Assembly (NCBI GenBank): GCA_964019055.1
Contig: OZ025209.1
Span: forward strand, 12,756,981 to 12,820,980
Reading direction: 5' to 3'
DNA from: Anthopleura xanthogrammica
Lineage: Eukaryota; Cnidaria; Anthozoa; Actiniaria; Actiniidae
Length of the DNA: 64,000 nucleotides
Of the stretch, positions 11,740-23,536 are shown piece by piece (the first letter of the stretch is position 1; each line of letters opens with the position of its first letter). The notes beneath the pieces were generated by a model that was given only the letters and a program-made list of their open reading frames with translations, was not told the DNA's origin and did not search any database. The translations under genes were made by a program, and so were the position numbers.

Positions 11740-12732
11740 TTGGATGATCTAGTCAGAACAATGAATCATTCGACCAACGAAAGCAGTTTAAACGTACTAG
11801 CTTGCTCGTTCAATTTAGATTTCCAGATTCCAATATCCATTCTGCTCGGGACCACATTTGTACTTTCGGTCAGTGAGAACGTCGTAGTTTCCATAGTCAT
11901 CTGTGTGGACAAGAAACTTCGCAGACCTTCCAATGGCTACCTATTGAGCTTAGCAGTGACTGATATCTGCATTTCTATGGGGCTCATCCCGATGGAGTTG
12001 ACATACGTGTGGTCGTACCCCAAGTGGCCTCTTGGCTCCGAAGGAACGAACGTTTTGAACTCAGTTTGGCTATTTTCAATTGCAAGTTCATTTATGACGC
12101 TGTTAGTAATCACAGTGGATCGCTACAAGGCAGTCATGTCGCTTGTACGCTACAAAGAAATAGTGTCTTGGGGAAGGACTCTGGTGATCATTGGATTCCT
12201 CTGGTTGTATACTGTGGTAGTTGTCATATTGATGAGAGTACTTGCTTTTGATTCTACATCAGGAGCAGCATATGAATGGAACGTCAAATATGAATTTTAC
12301 TATGCTTTCCTGGGTCTGCACATAGTGCTTCCACTGGTTATTATCTGTGCACTGTATCGCCAAATCTACAAGAAAGCTGTGGAGAATCGTCAACAGCTAT
12401 TGGCTCGTGGACAGTTACATCCAGGAAACACCGCTGCTTCAGATAATACTGCAAGAGGAACTAGAATGGAAGTAAAAATGGCCAAAACTGTTGGTTTCGT
12501 GTTCCTGTTTCTTGTCATCGTGTGGATACCAGTTTTAATCCTGGAAATTTTTTATGGAATCGGAAGTCAGTCCTGTATCATTGAGCAGCTAGGAGTAGTA
12601 AGCTTGTGGATCACTTGTAGCAATGGTATGATCAATCCAATGGTGTACTCATTGAGGAACAAGGACTTTCACCGTGCCATATTGCAGCTTCTTCGCTGTA
12701 AAAGACCAAGATCTAGCAGTGCTCTAGCCTAA
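11740..12732 (+). CDS. Rhodopsin-class G protein-coupled receptor, intronless
   Basis: A 330-aa uninterrupted frame with seven hydrophobic segments. Class A marks: LAVTD in TM2 (Asp2.50), TVDRYKAV at the end of TM3 (DRY), and NPMVY in TM7 (NPxxY) followed by a short tail with helix-8-like SLRNKDFHRA. The N-terminus has NHST and NESS glycosylation sequons. TM6 reads VIVWIP instead of CWxP. The ECL1 WPLG motif is present, but the Cys that normally follows it at the top of TM3 is absent and I see none in ECL2, so the usual disulfide seems missing. Ligand unknown; general look is amine/adenosine/melatonin-like, as in many cnidarian orphan receptors. A second in-frame Met lies at 11761. No intron, as is common in such families. 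Confidence 0.88.
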   Translation: MDDLVRTMNHSTNESSLNVLACSFNLDFQIPISILLGTTFVLSVSENVVVSIVICVDKKLRRPSNGYLLSLAVTDICISMGLIPMELTYVWSYPKWPLGSEGTNVLNSVWLFSIASSFMTLLVITVDRYKAVMSLVRYKEIVSWGRTLVIIGFLWLYTVVVVILMRVLAFDSTSGAAYEWNVKYEFYYAFLGLHIVLPLVIICALYRQIYKKAVENRQQLLARGQLHPGNTAASDNTARGTRMEVKMAKTVGFVFLFLVIVWIPVLILEIFYGIGSQSCIIEQLGVVSLWITCSNGMINPMVYSLRNKDFHRAILQLLRCKRPRSSSALA

Positions 12733-13700
12733 AGAAACTGATGCCTTGTAAGTGCCGTTATGGCTGCACGATTTTAAGACAGTTTCTTTCGAGTTATATA
12801 TTTTATTGCTTTGGTATCGTACTTCAGCAAAATTGCCCTCATTATTGCGCACAATGTTGCACCATGTGTCCGTAGAGAGATTTATAGATTCGTTATTAAT
12901 GGTGGAAAAAGCAGTTAAAAACGTCCGAGTTGGCCAACACCTAAGTTATACATTTTACTAGAAGAAGATGGATAGATGAGCAGATTGACATTAATAATCT
13001 CAAATATATGTATATTAGATTTACAATAGGTAAACTATTTACGCTATGTGCATATCTATATGTCATCTACGATATCAATAACTATAACCACAGTAAATTG
13101 AGATACTGTAAGTAATATTATTTAATTTGATTAAAGAATCCGATAACTGTTTGATACGAAATGGAAAATTTCATACAAGAGTCGATGTTTCTGGAGTCTT
13201 TCTTAAAGAACTGCTGATCCGTACACAAGCTGTTATGCAGGCTAACTCGGCAGATTTTAATTCTGTGTTGCTTTGAGTGTATGGTAAGTGGTAACTTCTT
13301 CAGATACTTCGATTCAGTTGTAAATACGTATTATACTCGCAGAATTGATTGTACATGAAGTGAATAGTTCAATCATGTTGCATGGTGAATTTTTTTTGAT
13401 TTGAGTGTTGTGTTTTTAAAGTCCCCCCCCCCCCCCTCCATCCTCCCCCCTCGCAAATTCATGTACAATAAAACATTTATACAATAACAAGTGAAACATT
13501 TTGATAAAATTATTATCGCAATCTTAGTCAAAAAGAATAGGCACGACATTAAAATACATTATAATACCTTTGTTAAGGTGAAGTAGAAATTTTAATCAAA
13601 TGTTCGTTTTGAATTCACTGAATTATTCGTATATTCTTGTCATGTCTGAAATGTCAAATAGCAGGTGCAATATACCCTCCAGCGGCAGGTAAAGCCAAGA
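12733..13700. other. Spacer between convergent GPCR and MANSC-like gene
   Basis: Holds the 3' ends of both genes. A possible polyadenylation signal AATAAA lies near 13467. A C run at about 13423-13437 is the only repeat noted. No gene seen. Confidence 0.45.
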
Positions 13701-14332
13701 TTACCCGCTTTTTTTCTTCCCTTTTAATTTTTGTGAATCATCCAATTTCTTTCTTTCTAGTCTAGCAAAAACCAATGTCGGGTTGTTAAAACTTGGTAGA
13801 AGCCAGCATAACTCCTCATCTCCATGACAAGTGACTGAATAGCAATCGAAACGCGATGTGAATGCAAGAGAGGCGTTCTCTCTACGACATGCAATTTCAA
13901 CACACTCTTTCAAAGATTTTACGTGTCCGATTAAGGATTTTTCAACCTTGGCGTTATCCAAACCGTACATCAATGTAACATTTTTCTCTGGAGCACCAGT
14001 TTGGTAGCACGATCTTGAATCACTCGAAGTAGTTCTTGAAGGAACAGCACTACAATAACCTGCGAAATAAAAACAAAATACTTGATATGGGGATATCAAA
14101 AGACAATCAAAAAACACAGTCAAAATGTTATTGTTTGATTTTAGTTTAAGAAAAAATTAGATCTCAGATTTAAGCCTAGTAAACGTGAAATTTTTTTCTG
14201 TATTTTAGCAAAATAATATTGAAATTATTTTTTCTTACCAGATAAAATAAATAACATCATTGCTAAAATCAATGATCTGTGTGATAATTCACGGTCCGAG
14301 AATCTCAGTAAAATTATTTGTTTTAAAGACAT
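13701..14332 (-). CDS. Small secreted cysteine-rich protein, MANSC-like, 2 exons
   Basis: Exons 14332-14239 and 14059-13701; phases agree and give about 150 aa. Exon 1 encodes a start Met followed by a hydrophobic stretch (LILAMMLFILSG) that looks like a signal peptide. Exon 2 carries about seven cysteines in a pattern SLKECVEIAC ... FDCYSVTC ... ELCWLLPS, which resembles the MANSC (seven/eight-cysteine N-terminal) domain of animal surface proteins. N-glycosylation sequons NVT and NAS are present. The end is basic (KKKSG). A possible donor (GG|GTAATC) just before the stop means the gene could continue into an unseen exon, so the C-terminus is uncertain. A PAN/apple domain is an alternative reading. 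Confidence 0.55.
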
Positions 14333-14629
14333 CTTCCCAGTTTAACTTTCTCAAGTCCTCATACGTTTGACTCAACGACTATAGATGGTGTAACTAGCCA
14401 ACTTTAAGAGCTGTAAGGTGGTGGCCATGGAAGAAAAGAAATGTCTGCCTGAAGTACTGAGATTTTACCCTCTTCTCACCAAACTTGCCGGCTGTCTTGC
14501 AGGTGACAACCTTTTGACTGTGACATGTGACGTCAAGCGAAGGTCAACAAAATGTCACCTCATCAATAAATAATTGGTAGTTATTTTCAACGAATTAGCC
14601 ATGTATGTATATTAGACTGTCCGATGTTG

Positions 14630-15058
14630 AGGAAAAACCTGGGTCGAGTTGACACGGTTGAAAAACGCACTGCGCATGCTCGGAAGTTCGGCAGAAAATT
14701 TATAGACTAGTCGTGTTTACGAAGAAAACCATTGGAGATTTACATGTCCTGTATTATGCGAATTTCTCTTATATTATTTGACCAGGGAAAGAAAACAACT
14801 AAAGTAATGTGTCAGGAAAAAATAAGCTCTAACTTTCCACGAACGGACTTAACTTTAGAGATTTACTAAACGCCGGTAAATCTCCAATGGTTTTCTTTGT
14901 AAGCACGACGAATTTCCGAACATGCGCAGTGCGTTTTTCACTCGTGTCGGTCGAGTTGGCATTACAGTGCATCGTGCATGGGAATATTTTAGGGAACGAA
15001 ATAGACGCTATCCCACAATGCACTGTAATGCCAACTCGACCCAGGTTTTTCCTCGAAA
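14630..15058. mobile_element. Fold-back element between MANSC-like gene and TPR
   Basis: Termini GAGGAAAAACCTGGGTCGAG (left) and CTCGACCCAGGTTTTTCCTC (right) are exact inverted repeats. Inside lies a second inverted pair (AACCATTGGAGATTTAC at 14729 and GTAAATCTCCAATGGTTTTC at 14876) plus CATTACAGTGCATCGTGCAT and ATGCACTGTAATGCCAAC. About 430 bp, no ORF. The remainder of 14333-15577 shows nothing else. Confidence 0.75.
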
Positions 15059-15577
15059 GGCTAATAATTTTTTAACCATTCTCGTCCATTTTCTTGAAAA
15101 TGACTTTGAACGATGTCAAAATGAAGTGATCTTTTTGCGCTTGCTTTTCTAATAAATATTGTCAACAGTTATTTTCAAAAAACAAAATGGATAGTTTTAA
15201 ATGGGAAAATATTAGAACCCCTCCCCAGCAAAAACTGAAAAGTATACTCATGTAAAAAAGTAAACAAGTGGATTACAAGAATTAGTTTACTTTATTAATG
15301 TCCTATTTGTAGTCTAAATATTTCACTTTATTAAAATTTATCTGCAGTCTTTCCTACTTTAGACTACGAAATTTTTTCATAATTTAATGAAAATACAGCA
15401 AAAGAAAAGGAACCGAAATAAACAAACATGTTTAGATCAGAAGTCGAAATACTGGAAAATTATCGAGTGAATTTGCCTATGTTTCTTTATACAGTGTGTT
15501 TTCAGATGACATGAGAATTAGATGTCAAAAAGTAGTGGAGTTAGAGAAGAAGTGTTCGTGGAGCATCCCATGGGAGA

Positions 15578-18500
15578 TTAGTGTGAGGTTCCTCGTCCTC
15601 CTCCTCTACCGCGACCTCTGTTATTACCACGACCTGAAACATGACAACCAAGAAAATGAGTCAGTCAGTCAGTCAGTCAGTCAGTCGGTCAGTCAGTCAG
15701 TCGGTCAGTCGGTCAGTCGGTCAGTCGGTCAGTCGGTCAGTCGGTCAGTCGGTCAGTCGGTCAGTCGGTCAGTCGGTCAGTCGGTCAGTCGGTCAGTCGG
15801 TCAGTCGGTCAGTCGGTCAGTCGGTCAGTCGGTCAGTCGGTCAGTCGGTCAGTCGGTCAGTCGGTCAGTCGGTCAGTCGGTCAGTCGGTCAGTCGGTCAG
15901 TCGGTCAGTCGGTCAGTCGGTCAGTCGGTCAGTCGGTCAGTCGGTCAGTCAGTCAGTTCGTCAGATGGTCAGACAGTTGGTCGGTCAGTCAGTCAAACAG
16001 TCAGTCACTGCGTCGGTTAGTCAGTGGGTCAGCCACTATTTTTTGGTGCGAAGAAGGACAACAACAAAAAAACAATGGGAATTTCCCCTCCCCCCGTAAA
16101 AAGACAAGTATATGTGACTGAATCACTCGTTGCTCCAAGTCGCTGAAGAGTCGATACATGAGGATTTGAATACTTACCAGGAATAAATCTCTTGATTCTG
16201 CGTGCTCTTCCTCCTTGTGTCTGCACCGTGCCTGAAGATACAAACATGTATGCCATTGGTTGAAGGGTCTTAGATTAATGATATACAAAGTCTATGCTGA
16301 CACACCTCGTCTGACACCTGATTGGCCAGCTTCTTGTCCTGTTGTACTTGGTCTCTTTAGTTGAACCACGGTACTTCTTCCTTTGCTGGAATCTACAACA
16401 ATATATGAGTTCCATTACGATACGTGACACACTCAAACGTAGGTTAGATAATAGAAACTTCTGAGATGCAGACGATGTTTAGCGCAATCATTCAGTGACA
16501 GAACAGTTACTTTATAGGAGTTCCATTTGATGGTTTTTTTTTGACAAAAAATATCGAAATGTTCAGTTTAAGAAAATTTATATTGTTCCATGTCAGGATA
16601 AGAGAAAAGCCCTTTGAGACGAGGTATAATGGTTCTTTCCATGGCTTATGCTGAATGGGGTTCCCGTGAAAAATATCCCGTGAAAAATATTTTTCACTGA
16701 ATCGAAATGCAGACAAACTTTGTAAAAACTAGTTTCGGTTACAAGGAAAAGAAGATCAATATCAGTCAAAAAAACATAGTTTTTCCATAAATTTGAAAGA
16801 AAACTCAACAAAAAATTGTTGCAGCGCTACTTGGCGGGAACTTTCGTGCCAAAACGCTCGCGCTCGCCCCTCCAAGTCTCGGACTTTTGCTACGCCGCTG
16901 GTAACCTTATATCAGTTGTTTACCTTTCGCATCAGAGCTTGTGCTTGTAGAGGGTCTGGATTCAATTGCCTCGGAAGAGCTGGTACCTTCAACTGCAAAA
17001 ACAACAGTTCTCTAAGAAAGGTTTTGGCGCAGTTTCTATAACCCCAACATGTCTTGTACGAAAACTAATACTCTACTCCCGTGAAATCCACACTTGTAGG
17101 TCAGTTTGTAGGCAAAAAGAACAAGACAGAAAAACTGCACTAGGTATCCACCCCTTAAGTGTCCTCTTACAAAGTGAGAAAGATATGACTGCAATAGTCC
17201 CCTTTACAGTTCCCTGCGCTATCCTGGAAGGTAGCCGTGCCTTTAAAGCGAGATATGAGGTGATCTTGCAATGATAGAGGGACATGTGAATAACTGTCCA
17301 GGGTGCTAAAAAAAGGTCTTTTATTGCAAGCGCACCGTTCGTCTCGCTTCGGTGCAAAGGCATCGCTACCTTTCAAGATAGCGCAGGGAACTGTGAAGGG
17401 GACTATTGTTCTTTTCTAAATCAGTGGTACCTGCAACAGGTTCAGAAGGTTTGGCATCACTTGGTTTATCTACTTGTGTTTGTTCGACAGTTTCCGCTGC
17501 TTCGGGCTCCAAGTCGCTAAACAAGAAATAGAAAATATCACTAACAGTGAATAATAATTTTGTGCAAAAACATTTTGCTCCCAGTTTTTCTTCTTCATGT
17601 ACATTTATCAAGTGAGTCACTTTTGAAAAACGTTTCACACTGGCAACACAGTTTTTTTTGTTCACCTTCTGTAAGAGGAAACTGCAGCATTTGTGTCTCA
17701 CAACAACAACAGCAACACTGCCTCGTGACACCAAAATTGTTGCAAAAATTTCAAACGTTTCATGTTTCAATATTTTGAAAAATGATAGATGTACCGAATC
17801 TCTTGCAAAAAAAAAAAAAAAAATTGGTACTCACCCTTCTTTGTCACCCTCCCCTCCCTCTCTACCATCTCCCGCCCCATCATCGTCGTCATCTCCCAAC
17901 GACACTTCCGTTTCCAGTCCACCAGCTTCCTGTTGTGTATCTGGGACATTCTGTTCGGTTGTTTCTTCTACAGATCTATCACTGGCTGGTGTAACTGTAA
18001 TAGAAGGAAGGTCAGTCATACTTGTGACGTCGGCGCTGAAGTCCCCCTCAGACTCCAGGCTTTCCAGTGATTGTTGTCTGAAGGCAGAATCAGAACTTTG
18101 ACTCTGGGAACGTTCTGGAACAGTTTGGTTTGATGGTTCGGTTCTGTCTTGAATACCTAAAAACACAGGGAACCCACTTAAAATATGAGTAACAGATGAA
18201 ATAAAACTGACCCGAAAACAAATTGGCGCATATACAAACGAACAGCTTCTGGGTTCATTTTCATCCATGACTTTTATCTAAAGTGGGATCCCTGTGTCTA
18301 AAAGTGATTAACCAACGCGTACGATTTCTGCACTAACACAAGAAACTGACTTATAGATTGGAAAGAATCTATGTTCTGTAGTATCTCAATTCTGCTACAT
18401 TCAAGCATGTACTCATAAAGCAAAAACAACAACAAACTTTTTTTAAAGGGATTTCACGGTAACGGCACGGGGTTTGGATTAGAGTAGATTTCGAATGGTT

Positions 18501-21500
18501 CTGAAACACTTATGCTAAAGCTACTTCAAGGACATAGAATTCACAAACATCCGTTCAACCAATCCAACAGACGAGGTTACTCAGTGTTCATCAATTTACG
18601 AGGTGCTCAGCGACTGTCTTACCGAGCAATCAAGTTTACCGCAGCCCACCACAGGTCTTACCCCAATCGGAACACGTGTGTACCTGTTGTTTCAGCAGAG
18701 AACGACGTTCTTGCAGCAGTGATGTCTTCTGATGTCTCGTCCATTAGATTAACACGAGTGTCATCCACGCGCATTCCTAAAAAAAAAAAAAATCTCATGA
18801 TATCTTATCCTAAAGTGAATGCTTGGTGGCTCCATTCACCATGTTAGAGCAGATCCCGTATGATTGCGAAGAGTCACGGCTCACGGCACGGTTACGACAG
18901 GTCGAATGTTTTCATACACGGCCGACGGCACTGACACGGTCACAGCAAGGCGCGGTCCGTGCCGTAATTTTTTTTCATAGGCATACCAAAGCTACTCTTA
19001 ATCAGTTATTAAAAATAGTAAATAGACCAGACGGGTGTAGACGGAATTCTTGTGACTGTGGAACGCTATCGTTGGTTATGTTCGCGGCACGGCACGGCAC
19101 GGTATGACACGGCAGGCAATTACACCGTAATTTTTTCAGTCATAAAAAATTTGCTCTACAATCCAGTAAGAATCAGTCGAAGGTTCTTACCTCCTAGAGA
19201 AATACTAGACTCCAAACCAAGGTTCTGCATTCCTAAGTTATTACCCTCAGTGGGTGGAGCAAAGTTGAAGGGTCGGTGAATGTGAGGAGAGCTGGAACAA
19301 AACGAAATAAATATCGGTAACTGAAAAACAATGGGATTCCTGTGGATTTGGCGGGAACTTTCGCGCCAAAACGCGCTCGCTCCCTTGACCCTGACTCGCA
19401 CCACATGATTTAAAGTCACTTGTGAGATATAAATAACAATGAAACAGCTGCCATGTTGGTTGATATAACAAGAGAAGCAGAAAACATGGCGGCTATGACG
19501 TAACATGGACCGAGAGGATTATAAAAGGTAAAACCTGATTTACAGCCTTATCGAAACAATAATTTTCTCACCAATCATAAATTTAGCAATTTCAATCAAA
19601 GAAAATTTAACTCCCGAAAATTTTACCTTATAGCTTCAGCGAATCCATCAGTTCGTTTGGGTACGAATAGAGTAGGAGTACTAGGAACAGTACAGTCATC
19701 TGCTTCATCAAACGGTCCTTGCCCGGATTGACCCTACAAAGGTAATATTGAAAAATGATTTAGTACAATGTAGTACTAGTACCTAACCCCTGCTTGAAGA
19801 ACAACACTACTTATCCATCTTGTAGCTTGCAACAGACATTTTCTGCTTGTTTTCCAATTTTTTGACCACGTGTCGTTCCCTAGAGTATTATTTCTTTGTT
19901 TAACGGTTGAACAAGAGAAGACACATGAACCTTGGATACAATTCAAACAAAGAATTTCATTCTCAAGAGAATGACACGTGGTCTGAAATGAAAAACATTG
20001 CGCCCAAGCCAAGAAGGTCTAATAAGAAATGCATGGGGGAGACATAATAAATAATGGTAATTGAACTAAGTGGAGTGCAATTTGGTCTGATATCAAACCA
20101 ACATTGCACGACACAAAGTTCAATTATCACTTTATTATATCCATTTTGAAATCATACTAGATAGACACTAAATTTGTGATAAATACAAAAGTATTTATTC
20201 ACAAATAGCCAGTATTTTGTTTCTTTTTGTAACAAAAAATTCCAGTCAAACTTGAAAAAAGCTACATTTTATGTTCCTTATTTGCTGTAATCTGATTGGC
20301 TGATTACATACAATCCTGTAATCTGATTGGTTACCTTTTCTAGTGTTGCATTGTGATTGGCTGACAAAAAGATGCGATTCGGACTCAAAATAGTGCGATT
20401 CGTGCTTGAATCAATCTACTGAGAGCCAATCAGATTACAGGATTTGCTAGTGATTTCAAAATGGATATAATAAATAGCAGAATCACTGTCGTGAGAGACA
20501 CCTCAGATTCATGGATATTTTTCTGACAGTTCTAATAGATATCGAGCATACTTAATGCGTGTTTGAAAAGACAATACTTGCGGGCAGGCGTTCCCTCAAT
20601 CGTTCTTCTCCGCCCCAATCCGTCAGTCCGCGAACAGAGCTTACCGGCAAACTACACGATAGACTCCTTGCACGTGACGTCAAAACAGTTCAATTTGGAG
20701 GACAAAACAAAAGAATTTCAATCTCCTGAGAATTGAAGACCTATATATTGTTTTGTCCTCGATCCAAATTGAGCTGCATTCCGAAGTGCTGCAAGGGGTC
20801 TATGAACTAATGTTTTAAAGAGCTTAAGAGAGGGGGTTGCTAGTTATTACTTATTTCGATGCCCACCTGCGAGAAAGAGAAAGGAGCGAGGTGTGACCGC
20901 GGTCGATCGATCGAAACAGTTCCACCAACGCGGCCAGGTTCTTCTTCTTGTTGTTGCTGCTGTTGTTGCTGATGGAATGGTCCCGTAGAGACTACAACAG
21001 ATGGAAGTTGCTGGATAACAGGTACCGCTTCTGTCTGTGTTATCTGTACGTCGTCATCATCTGGGACTCCTGATTGGGAAGGTCCTGGTTCTTCAATATC
21101 TTCTGTTGTTTCTTGTTCGTCTTCAGGTTCGGACACTTCATTGTCATCTTTGTCTTCTTCTTCATCCTCGTCTTCTTCAACTATATCTTCTACTTCTTCC
21201 TCTTCTTCTACGGTTTGGATGAATTGTGATGGAGAAAAAGTCATGCATATAGTTAGACCTCGTTTACACTAACAAACAAACAAACAAACAAACCCCCCCA
21301 AAAACAAAAACAACAACAACAAAAAACAATCTAGCACCGATGCTCTCCAGAATAAAATGTTCACTGAAAATTGCATTAAACCTCGAAAGGATCAGTAGAT
21401 ATAGTGCTGTATACACCTATTTCAAAAAAAGTTGTCATAGGCGATCCAAGAATAGCTGGAATAACGTGTGTTTCTGCTTCTTATTCTCATCAAGAACACA

Positions 21501-23536
21501 GAGGTTAGTGTTGAGATATTCCGTGTTGTTTGTAGTCCACGAAACTATTTTAAAGGCCTCTTTTATTCGTGTTTAGTTGTATATCCATAATTCCTTTCCG
21601 TCTTGGAATGACCTATCGCCTATCGCCTTTTGCGATGACCTTTTTTGAAATAGGTGTATACGATATAACGTTGTTGAGTAGTGCTAAGTGACTAGCATTT
21701 CTACCAAAATTTTATTATTGCCGAAAGGTAGGTATTTCCTATATGGTACATTATTTTATACATGCATTTGGTGATCCACGTAATTGCACCATATATGAAG
21801 TACTATACGACTAAAGCCTCACGCTACACAATCCTCGATATCAGTTTAACGTGGCCTACTTTGGTGGAAAAATAAATTTAATAGTTCGGTATTTTTACCT
21901 TCTTCAATGTCTTCTTCATCCTGTTCTTCATCCTGTTCTTCAGGTATTTTCCCTTCCACCTCTTCCTCTTCCTCTTCTTCTTCATCATCATCATCGTCAA
22001 TGACTTCTACAACATCTATATCAGCAGGGGTACCTTCTTCCTCAATCTCCTCGTCGCCTTCTTCATCATCTTCATCCTCTTCCTCCATTTCTTCCTCGTC
22101 CTCCTCTCCCTCTTCCATTTCCTCTTCGTCTTCTTCTTCATCTTCATCTTCATCGCCGCTTTCAATCAGCACTACTTCAGGGCTTTCCCGACCAGATTCC
22201 ATTTCAGGGACTTCCCATCCTTCCTCTTCTTGCTCTCCTTCATCTGCAGCTTGCTCGTCTACGGTTTCTTCCGCAGCCTATTGGTAGAAAAGTAAAGGCC
22301 GATATTCAATTTCCTTCAACTTTATCGAAACCCTGGAACAAACTCGGGGCTCAGAGGAAACTTCCTCTCTGGGCTGATCTAAGTCAAAGGCACGGATAAC
22401 TTGCTACACAGATCGATCATATACGAATATAAATTTCCCGAATTTGCTAGAACAAATTGATTTTTTAAACAAACGGCGTGTATATAAACTTAACCATTCT
22501 TCTCACCTCGGCTTCTGAAGTCCTTATTCTCTTTTCCACAGGCTCTGACGCTTGCGCCTGGCTTTGCCTAAAAAGATAATTTAAAAAAAGTTATTGTATC
22601 AATGCATACAGTGTGGACACACAAACTGAGGCAGATTTCGTCACGGCACGGTTACGGCGCGGCGCGCGGCCACGGCACGGAATGTCGAATGTTTTCATAC
22701 ACAGCACAGCACTGACACGGTCACAGCAGACGCAGTTCTTGCCGTAAGTTTTTCATAACTATACGAAAACTGCTCCATGCTATCATGTGCATGACGTGTG
22801 CCACAGTCATTTGATATTTGCATAATACAGTTCTAATACCTCAAATATATTTTGTAAACCTTCGGAATCGTAATCCTTACCTATCAACATCTTCCTCTTC
22901 ATCACGCTGCCGCTTGTTGCTTATAGCGACTGCCACAGTTGGTTGTGATGAATCTGCAGAGGGCGTCATCCTTCAGATAAAATGAAAAGCGTTATTCAGT
23001 CATCGGTGAAAAGAAATACATTTTTTAGGTTTGATACTCAAAGGTATGACACGTGGTCTGGAGTGGGAAAACATTACGTCCAAGGCAATCAGGTCATCAT
23101 CACCAATACGTTTTTGACTAATTTGTATACAGATAGAGACTACATTTTTGGTGTTATTTTCCTCACCTTCCCGCTTGTGTTTCAGCAGGGGTTCTTTGAG
23201 ATGAATCCTCGGATGTAACAGACACCTCGCTGGTTGATACTCCACTAGTGATGGGTCGAACAGTTGCACTCATTGATGCCGTAGAAGTTAATGTGACCTG
23301 ACTTCGTGGAGGCACCACGGCACCCATTGTGTTGTGTGTTTCTTGAGCAGTTGATGTTACTGTAGGTAGGACAGTTGCGGTAGGAGTAGGGGTACCTTGA
23401 GTGATCGGCATGGGACGGATACTTGCTGTCTTGGCAGATGAGGTTTTGTTTGTTGCAGGGGCGGAGGTGGGTTTGATGGTAGCGGTGGGTGGAACGATTG
23501 ATACCGGAGCAGTAGATGGAATACCAGATGTGGAAT
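15578..23536 (-). CDS. TPR: TPR exons 42-55 (residues 1714-2451, disordered tail)
   Basis: Exons: 23536-23167, 22970-22881, 22567-22507, 22277-21899, 21207-20867, 19733-19627, 19291-19191, 18776-18684, 18156-17835, 17516-17431, 16992-16924, 16392-16306, 16231-16178, 15633-15578. Exon 42 is Ser/Thr/Pro-rich with [10 protein letters not shown] (vertebrate ASIRPMVTP). Exon 43 carries a basic [10 protein letters not shown], a likely nuclear import signal. Exon 45 and the start of exon 46 are strongly acidic (runs of Glu and Asp), as in the vertebrate tail. Exon 46 ends with a Gln run. Exon 47 holds [20 protein letters not shown]. The last exon is [14 protein letters not shown], then TSH and stop. 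Confidence 0.86.

Noticed and set aside
15496..16099. Ser/Val/Gln repeat proteins
   Set aside because: Translations of the GTCAGTCG microsatellite in all frames.
21907..22287. Poly-Ser frame on the plus strand
   Set aside because: Antisense of the acidic TPR exon 45; GAA/GAT codons reversed give Ser.
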